Below, piece by piece: positions 56,096-64,000 of a stretch of 64,000 nt of DNA (its first letter is position 1; every line of letters begins with the position of its first letter). Source of the stretch: Mycteria americana (lineage: Eukaryota; Chordata; Aves; Ciconiiformes; Ciconiidae); contig NC_134371.1 of assembly GCF_035582795.1 (NCBI RefSeq), forward strand, positions 45,301,001 through 45,365,000, written 5' to 3'. The position numbers were made by a program, and so were the translations under genes. The notes beneath the pieces are model-generated. The model searched no databases. It was not told the DNA's origin and was given only the letters and a program-made list of their open reading frames with translations.

Positions 56096-59000
56096 AGGGT
56101 CAAGATGGACCGTCTTGGCAGCATCAACCCAGTCTGTTGTCATTCTAAGACACAATGCCAGTTCAAACGTACTTATGAAAGGACAATTATGACTGTGTCT
56201 GTCTCCTCTGTATTAACTGTAAAATAATTCTGGAAAGCCACACTTCCACACCCAGGCATTATGAGTCTTTGCTGTTGCACTAAATGCTGCACCCTTTCTG
56301 GTTGCTGCCCTGATCCTTTCAGTTCCTCCAGTAGAGAAAGGGAAGTAACCATGCCATCATCTCATAAAAATTAATTGATTAAGGTGTGGAAAGCACTCTG
56401 ACACTTCTGATGAAAAGTGCTGTAGATATTTTTATTTACTGCTACCAGCAAAGCACTATGAGCAAAATTACAGTCAATCATCTGGCTTTCAAAGATATTA
56501 ACTTTAAACTGAGGACCTGAGCTAGGTAGCTGACTTTATTGCCTGAGAGATCATGATTATTGTCACAAGTTAGCAAATTTAAGACCTCAGAAGCCTCACT
56601 CCTTGCTTTCCTTAATATATCCCTCCATAAAAGCTACTCATAAACACAGTCCTTTTTACAATCACAATCAAGGAGGAAGCTGTAAGGGGGGAACTTATCA
56701 CCACTTAATTACAACATACCTGCTTTCTCCACTTAGGCTGCACGGCCTCTGTTCCTCAGACACAAAAGTCAAACTTCATCCAGCTCCCCAGGGCCATACC
56801 ACTGTCAGTTCTACACTAGGTATCTAAAATGGGATAGTAGTTAGAAGCACACTCAATAATTTTCAAACGCGTTGGCTCAAAACCCATTACCTTAGGGCAT
56901 TCCTATCACATTTCCATACATCTGCATTTCCCTCAAGCCATTGGCTTATGAGTTTTACCCAGTGTCAATCCACTGTGCTCACTTTGATGGGGAAAAAGTG
57001 CAGTCAGCAACAAAGTAGTAAGCATTGTCCCTCGCACAAAAAAAGACTGTGTTTTATTTTATTTTGTTATTTATTTGGTTGGAGTTTCATAAATGAAGCT
57101 CTTTTGTGTGTATGTGTTTCAAGAAAGCCCTTTTTTCAGATCATTACAATTCCTCAGCAGTTCCTCAGAAACAAGTTCCTCCCTATGCTGCACACTTCAT
57201 TTTCTGCACTAAGTACTGCCCCTCAGCAGTAGCAATTACCATTTCAAAAGGAAATAAAGTAGCACAAATGCATTTTACAACTCTCCAAATTTCATAATAG
57301 AAAACAGCTAAGGAGTGATTTGCAATGTGGTGGTTAATTGTAAATCATTGCCAATATGCTCTCCACGCACCAAGTTTCGTAGGCTTGCCATGCGGCATGT
57401 AATTTTACCAGACCGTTTCTAATTATAGAACTTTAATTCCTCCAACTTGAGCACTTTCCTTTTGTATCTCCTACACCAGTAATACACTGCCAGCTTCCAA
57501 GATCCAGCACACACAGGGTATCTACTGAAGCTCTGTACAGAATGTCATTGTTCATGCATTTTCATGCAGCAGTCAACACAAAACACATGAATTGTAGCCT
57601 TGGCTGCCCAGACACAAGCTGCTCATTTTGTTCATACCTACACTCTACTCATTGTTGCCAAATCTTCCCTCTGCTGAGTTTGGTCAAAGCCTTTCAGATT
57701 AAAAAGGCTGTCCAAAAATGTGCCTAAATCTCAGATTTTTTTGAGATTGTTGAAACTACAGATTTAGTTAAAGTCACCACACAAATACATCTTTCCACCT
57801 GGATTTTTATTCTAAAGCATAGCACCAGAGAAGAGCATGAGAGATAACCAAGATCTTGACAGTGTTGTGTTTTGAAGCAAATCAAAATTTAACTTCAATT
57901 TAGATCAGAATTTTGTGGCTTGAACCTCTCCCTAGATGGGATACTTTGTGGATCTTTCAGCTGTACCTTATTGAAAGGTGGTGATGTGTGGCCTGAGGAA
58001 TTTTAGGTGGCAATGTAATCTCTGTTAGACTCACCCGCTTGCAAAGAAGGCTTCTACTATCCCAATGTAGCTGTATTTGCTGAGGCCTTTGGAGAATCTG
58101 TTTGTCTAGGGAACAGACTTGCAAGTTCAAGGAAGGATCACCTTGCCACTGAAAAGGTTCTCAAGAGGCAGCAGAACTTTCAAACTGTGGGCTACAGATG
58201 ACTCTATCACAAAGAAAGATCACCCTTGCAGAAGTATCACTGTTGTACAAAAAGTTACAAGAGTGTTAGAGGAAGGAGTGTCTTTGAAGGACAAGAGAAA
58301 GGAGCTGGCAAAAAAAGTAGATAAAGAGACAGACTTTTTTGTTCATGCTAAGAAATGACTAAAAATACGTACACTAGTCATAGGTATAGAAAGCTAATGG
58401 CTATCTAATAGAAAGCTATTACTTCTTATGTTCTTGGAAATTAGTCATTTTTATTTTATATATATACATATTTTTTCCCCATTAGATTTGTGATTGCAGT
58501 CAGTGAGGCTTCATAGTTGTAGCTGGCAGAAAAGAGGTATTGGCATTTGGGGACCAAATCTAGAAGTCCTTACATAGGCAAACGAACACAGGATTTGATT
58601 CAAGGTGGATACAAATGAGGTCAAGCAATCATTATTTTGCTGTTCAGTGTAGTATTTGTTCTCTTGTATCCAGGCTTGCACAGTTCCTCACTCTAGTGCT
58701 TTCTGCCTAAAGGAAAAGAAAACAAGGTTGTGCTAGTTCACGCCTTATGAAGATATTATGCTAGCTGCTTTTTGGGGCTGAACTAGATGTTCTCGGTTAA
58801 ACTAGGTAAAACACATCAAAATTCAGTTATAATCATGAAGTGCCAAATTCAGGTTTGTCCAAATATTCATTAAACATTTTGAGCCTTCCAAGTAGCTACG
58901 GCCATACCTGTGAACAAACTGATCCCAATTTACATTTGCTTTGCTATGTTACCATGAAACCACCATAGCACTATGGTTTTAAGTCTAAAATTCCAGTTCC

Positions 59001-60389
59001 AGTAAAAAGTCATGGAGAGGGCACCCAACGTGAATCTTTGCACGCCAGAACTGTTCCATTTCCCACATGCTAACTCTGTTGTGTTTATAGGAAACACATT
59101 TCTTTTGTATTCTGTACACATTGCTCCCATAAAGAGAACAAAAGCTATTTGCCTGGAGTCTGGCAGCATTTCTTCAAGGCTGCTAGTCCTCCATACAAGT
59201 CCCATACTAGTGAACTAATTTCTCCATATAAATTCACATAAAGTCCCATATTTGATTTTAAGCTTGCCCAACATGAGAGACAAGTTGTTCAGAGACTCAA
59301 CTCAAAGCAGAAAGCACCATGTCAGTCTGTCCCAACTGCCTATTGGAGTAGTGATACTGATGGGATTTAAAGTGAGCACATCCAGTTTTCCATTGGTGGG
59401 AAAGGATTTAAAATAGTAGAGTAGAAATTTGTGTAAGATAAGAAGGTAATAAGGGGAAATGAACTTATATGGTTAAAAGCTCCTGAAGAAACAGTCTGAG
59501 TTAGCACAGCCCTTGTGATGTTATCTAAACATTCACAGAAAATTTTCAGTGATGGTCTGTCTTCCAATGAAGTTTATGGATATTCAAACTCAGCAGTGAT
59601 TCCATATCACCTCATCTCTATATAAAAAACACAAAGTGCATTGCAGCACTTTGGTAAAGAAGTGGATTCTATTGTACTCTAGGTTAGCTATGTTCTGCAC
59701 ATTACTTCAATGTCTTCATACTAATAATTTGAAGAACCCAATAGTCACATTACTAGAGTAGAAAACGTAATGGTACTGATTAAACTAGCTATCTGCATGA
59801 AACTTAACAATACGTCTATTATTATGTGTTTTATAAAGTAAATATGTCTACTATAAATGAATCTATATATGATCAGCTACAGGGTATAGAATTTTTCCAG
59901 TCTTGATGTACTAGTTTTTCTGAAACTAAGTTAGACAAAGTAAACGCCGTACTTTGGACTGTTACTATTTGCATATTAGAGCTAATTAGCAAGCACAATA
60001 ACATCATCCTAGGGGAAAGGTCCACTGGCAACTTAATTCATTATCTTCTATTATTGTGTATCATGTTAAAATGACAAGCATCTTATGCTGTATAAGTCAT
60101 CACAATTTTAATTAATATATCCAAACCTGATATAAGCATATCTGCTGGTTTTGTCTGTGCTGAGTCCTCCTCAATTTTTGTACGTAGGTGCCTCTTCAAA
60201 GTCTTTTTCCATGTTCATTTGCTTAGAAACGTAACACAAATACTGCTTTAAATGTTTTTAATGAAAGTATTAATTATATGAAAAGCTCAAAATGAGTTTA
60301 ATAACCACCGTAGCTGCCACTGAAATATATATTTCAGGATAGAGTGGAAGAGTAGTTATGGTTGTGATAGGAAATTAACGTGCTTGCTA

Positions 60390-60700
60390 TGTACTGTGCT
60401 GAATGCATCCCTCAGAGAAAGGCTCACCCACCCGCGTAGCCATACGCTAGAGCCAGCTCCCAGGCTCTCAGCAGGGTCAGGACCTCAAAAGCCAGGGCAG
60501 ACCATTGCGGGCCGCTCCCCAGGCTGTCTGGGCAGTTTGCAACTGAGGGGGGAGCAGTGGGGGAGCAGCCCCCATCAGCGGCAGCCAGCTGTGCTGGCCA
60601 GGGTTGCACAGAGCAGAGCCGGAGGAGCGGGGTGGTCCCTTTGCTGCACCCAGGCACCCACTGCCTCCTTTGCCTTTGTGCCCCAAACACACAGTGACCT
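60390..60700. other. GC-rich patch of unknown origin
   Basis: A 300-bp GC-rich stretch in AT-rich intron 5, with overlapping frames on both strands (60384-60743 +, 60424-60690 -). It ends with AATTTATTACATTAAACATG. No protein or repeat family is recognised. Confidence 0.35.
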
Positions 60701-62253
60701 AATTTATTACATTAAACATGAAATCAGTCTTTCGCTAACTTGAGCTACCTTCGTCTGCTAGAACATTTGTTCATTATACAGGTACTGTATACAGCCACGG
60801 CAGGGGCTTTATTCCTTACTTGCACAATTCCTGTTCTGGCTGAAAGGAATGTCATTCAGCACCTGGTAACAGCCATCAACAAGTAAAATCACTCTAATCC
60901 TGTATTCTGGAGACTGTTGCAAGCTCGCTGAAGCATTGAAAATGGATGGTACAGTTCCACACAGCATTTCCACATGCCATATGACCCCACTGCCAGATCC
61001 TACAAATCAAACACAATTTAATTTTAGAAGAAGGAAGGAACCTGATTCCACCATTAAATGTTAGGCTCCATTTTGTGGGCACAGAGAGGAGTCAATACCA
61101 GAGGCCACCACCTGACTTCACCAGAAAGTTTCCGTCTGAGCCCAGTGAAACCAGGGATTTGGCTTCAAGAATCATTCATTACCATGATACATCATTTACA
61201 AAACAAAAAAGCACAAGTGCTCCCTGCATTTCTGGCCTTCAGCCTCAGCATTTATTTAGCCCAGGGTATAGTTTCATATTGTAAAAAATGTTTGTCTTTT
61301 GTTCTGCCTCAAACAATATCTCACTGTGTTAAATGAGACCTTCATGTGAGGAAAAACCTGCAGAATTAGTCACTTCCATCTCTCTCACCTCTCTGTTTAT
61401 CAGTTGAGAAATTATTAGATAGCTGAATACCTAAATGCTGCTGAACTCCAAGTACTTTACTGTGATGTATTGTTTTAAAGTAGAATTTTCATAAGCAGTC
61501 AGCACTGGCCTAAACCGCTTCCACTGACATGAAAGGGATTCGGACTTTTAAGTCACTCTCAACTGTATCAGGAAAAGGATTTAGAAAAAATACACAGTAT
61601 TGCTGTGTCTTCCTGCAGTCCCATTTAAGTTATGACCCTCTTACCAATACTATCAGCTTTTTTATTTCTTTTCCTTTGCTGCTAGTGCCTCTGTGCTGCC
61701 CTGCCCTCTCGCAGAGCCTGCAGCCTCATCCGCCCAGACCTTAGCACTGCAGCGCAGGGAGCAGGGAAGGCCAGCGGCAGACTCGGTGGTAACTGTAAGA
61801 GGTAGCCTTGAGAAATGCTGGGGAGAGAGGTATGACATGAATGCTGCCTGTCCAAGGGACTTATGCACTTTTTTCTACTTGGGATTCCCAGCTGGAAGTT
61901 CCCTCCTAGAGTTAAGCACTAAGCACATCCTTCCTCTCCAAACCAAGCCAAAGGTCCCCTGCTTTCTGCCCAATACTCCTGATCAGAAGATATCCACAAG
62001 ATGTGCCAGATTTACCTGAAGAAACTTGATATTTCTCACTTTCAGAAAGATGGCCCAATTGCCAGGCTATAGCCTTACTTATTTCATGCACTCTTTGGAC
62101 TGGAGATTTGACCCCAGATTTCCCATATCTTGGTCGCTCCAGCCACTGGCCTGCTACCAAATCCCACCTTTGGTATTTTTGCTGCCTTAGGCAGATGAAA
62201 GCCACGTAGTCCATAGATCTAAAAAGAGCTGCAGTCCCGGCCATGCCTAGACT

Positions 62254-62299
62254 ACCCAAAGGGCTGGTGGAAGTTTGGCACCCAAAGGGCTGGTGGAAG
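62254..62299. repeat. 26-bp tandem duplication
   Basis: ACCCAAAGGGCTGGTGGAAG occurs at 62254-62273 and again at 62280-62299, with TTTGGC between. A recent-looking local duplication. Confidence 0.9.
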
Positions 62300-63798
62300 A
62301 TGGAGCTGTGAGGACTTTAAGCACAAAGTTAGGTGGCAGCAGAGCAGAGGTTTTAAGTATCTAATTATAGATTTAGGCACTTCAGTTAGCATACGGTATA
62401 CTACAGCAGGGCCTGCAGCGTAACATGCATAGCAATGTCCATACTAACCTTAAACATGCCAGTTTAAGCACCGGAATGGCAAGAACAGGCAGGAGTGTAA
62501 ATTATTGAGTGCTGTTCTGTCTGCATTGCTTTGGTACCAAGCTAACCCAATTAAGCCTCTATCATTACTTCTTCATCATTACTGTATTCATCATGCAAGA
62601 TAGCACTGTGTACCGGTACACAAGGAATTCACACCTCCATTTGTCGTGCAGCTGTAACTTTATGCCCAACATTTTACTTCTGAGTTAGGTAATGTGGAAG
62701 CTTCACCAAAGCTTCTGTTCTCAAAAATGCCAGTCAACATACCAGCTTCAATGTCAAAATCAACTGTGAAATGGAATAGTACTAATTGGGAAGCAAGAAT
62801 AATTTATTTCAGTTGTGGATTTGATTTTACCAAATGAAACTAATGGTACAATATAAAGTAAATGTGAAGACTTCCATATGCAATTAAGCATTTTGCTCAA
62901 GGTCCAGGCTGTTTTAATATTTGTCTTTTAAAAGCATTTTTAAGCATGAATTGGAAGGTAGAAGAATTAATACACCTTTTAGTATAAATTTCTGCATACA
63001 GGACCAAGCAAGCAGGACAGCATACTCTTTAATGTGACCACTTTTTCAGAATAGACATTAACGGAGGCTTTTTCATGCACAGTTGATTTTGTATAAACTG
63101 ATTGACACCTTTGGGGGTCGTCTTTCCACTGACTCATAATTTTGCTCACTCTTGAAAAAAGCCTTCTGCACACCCAGTATTCTCTAGTTAAAGCTGAAAA
63201 TTCAACTCATCATATTTACACAATAAAAAAAATCCATTCTGCGTTGTTTTTAATTGCAAATCCTACTCAAGGGACCAATTCTCCTGCTTAGGAGGCAGCC
63301 CTGTGCCTTCTACTAGAGAACCAACTGCAGTCAATTATGGTAATGAAATGTCAATAAATATAAAAATTTAATACAGCCTGCTCTTGGTGAGTGGCAGATG
63401 AGGACTTGCCTCCCAGACAAATTTGCTGGTGCTGCAAATATTAAATGCACCTGAAAGAGTAGTAGGTTGCCTGAGAGCTCTCCAGTAGAGGGATGGTGGG
63501 AGATCCAGGCATCTACTGGGTTTTTCCATTATGGCATAATCGCTGCACTAAGGCCACTGATATTCTTGACATCCAGACATCTTAACTTCTTATTATGAAG
63601 TGAATAGCATATTTCCCCCACTAACTGGAACCTCAGTGAGGGATTTTGAGCTTTTTTCCCCCCTTGACAATTACAAAAGGGAAATTAAGTTGTGAAAGTT
63701 GATAGTTATATGTGACCAGTTTCTCAATATCAAGTAATTGAATCATGTCACTATATTAAACTGCTCTTCGAGTAAAAAGTATCTGAGGTATGTTACTT

Positions 63799-63885
63799 TT
63801 ATTATTATTATTATTATTTATATAAGTATATATACTTATATATAAAGAAATAGAGATGTGTGTGTATATATATAGAGAGAGAGAA
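63799..63885. repeat. AT-rich low-complexity block with 24-bp palindrome
   Basis: A TTA repeat (63799-63819) runs into a perfect 24-bp palindrome (63819-63842, centred on TATATA). Short TG, TA and GA dinucleotide runs follow to about 63885. Simple sequence with no coding role. Confidence 0.85.
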
Positions 63886-64000
63886 ATAACGGATGAACTA
63901 GAAACTAGTTTATGAAAGATGGTTTGGCTGGGATTTCCAAAGACTAGATCCTAGTTTTGTCACAGATTTCTTTGGCCCTGAGTAAGTGATTTAATGTCAC

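Larger units (their letters stand above)
52970..64000 (+). other. NR5A2: Start of NR5A2 intron 5 (at least 11 kb)
   Basis: From the GTGAGT donor to the window edge there is no NR5A2 exon. No frame resembling VDYSIIASQAGATL, the expected continuation, was found. The frames at 54718-54990, 56948-57232, 58119-58358, 61058-61336 and others show no homology I recognise. Contents are a CR1 LINE fragment (55.5-56.1 kb), a GC-rich patch at 60.4-60.7 kb, a short tandem duplication (62254-62299) and AT-rich simple sequence at 63.8 kb. Confidence 0.85.

Noticed and set aside
58119..58358. 79-codon Lys-rich frame considered as a processed pseudogene
   Set aside because: I could not match it to a parent protein. 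No poly-A tail or target duplication was seen.

Overview
The window is vertebrate nuclear DNA, most likely from a bird. It carries the 5' part of one recognisable gene, NR5A2 (liver receptor homolog-1, LRH-1/FTF), on the + strand. The call rests on five exons that join in frame and read as an NR5A2 protein. They start at the methionine used by the 501-residue chicken form and run through both zinc fingers, the FTZ-F1 box, the hinge and about half of the ligand-binding domain. The avian guess rests on CR1-type LINE remnants, modest intron sizes and the chicken-like N-terminus. A crocodilian or turtle is not excluded from sequence alone.

Layout. Bases 1-2.7 kb are gene-free upstream flank. Bases 2.7-5.9 kb hold candidate promoter/enhancer DNA: a perfect NR5A response element, a TATA-like box with an HNF1-like palindrome, a pentanucleotide purine repeat and a 22-bp minisatellite. 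A large CpG island spans about 6.0-11.0 kb and holds the first coding exon (ATG at 9001). Coding exons follow at 11527-11645, 12942-13083, 15804-16450 and 52850-52969. The 36.4-kb intron between the fourth and fifth exons holds the most interesting non-coding DNA: a CpG-bearing block at 31.9-33.4 kb and a block at 38.6-39.6 kb with clustered ATTGAT motifs and nuclear-receptor half-sites. The window ends more than 11 kb into the next intron. The exons for the rest of the ligand-binding domain (helix 6 onward, including AF-2) lie outside.

The exons encode residues 1-370 of an expected 501. Intron phases are 1, 0, 1, 0, 0. All introns are GT-AG, but the intron inside the DNA-binding domain has a poor donor. 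Compared with remembered vertebrate NR5A sequences, one residue stands out: Arg at position 368 (human 408), where Gly is usual.

I found no second protein-coding gene, tRNA, rRNA, CRISPR array or intact mobile element. Most long open frames lie in the CpG island or low-complexity repeats and are chance frames. I see no undescribed multi-gene system here. The findings concern non-coding elements, splice and transcript options, and a few lineage-specific changes. Statements about family members come from memory; no alignment or search was run.
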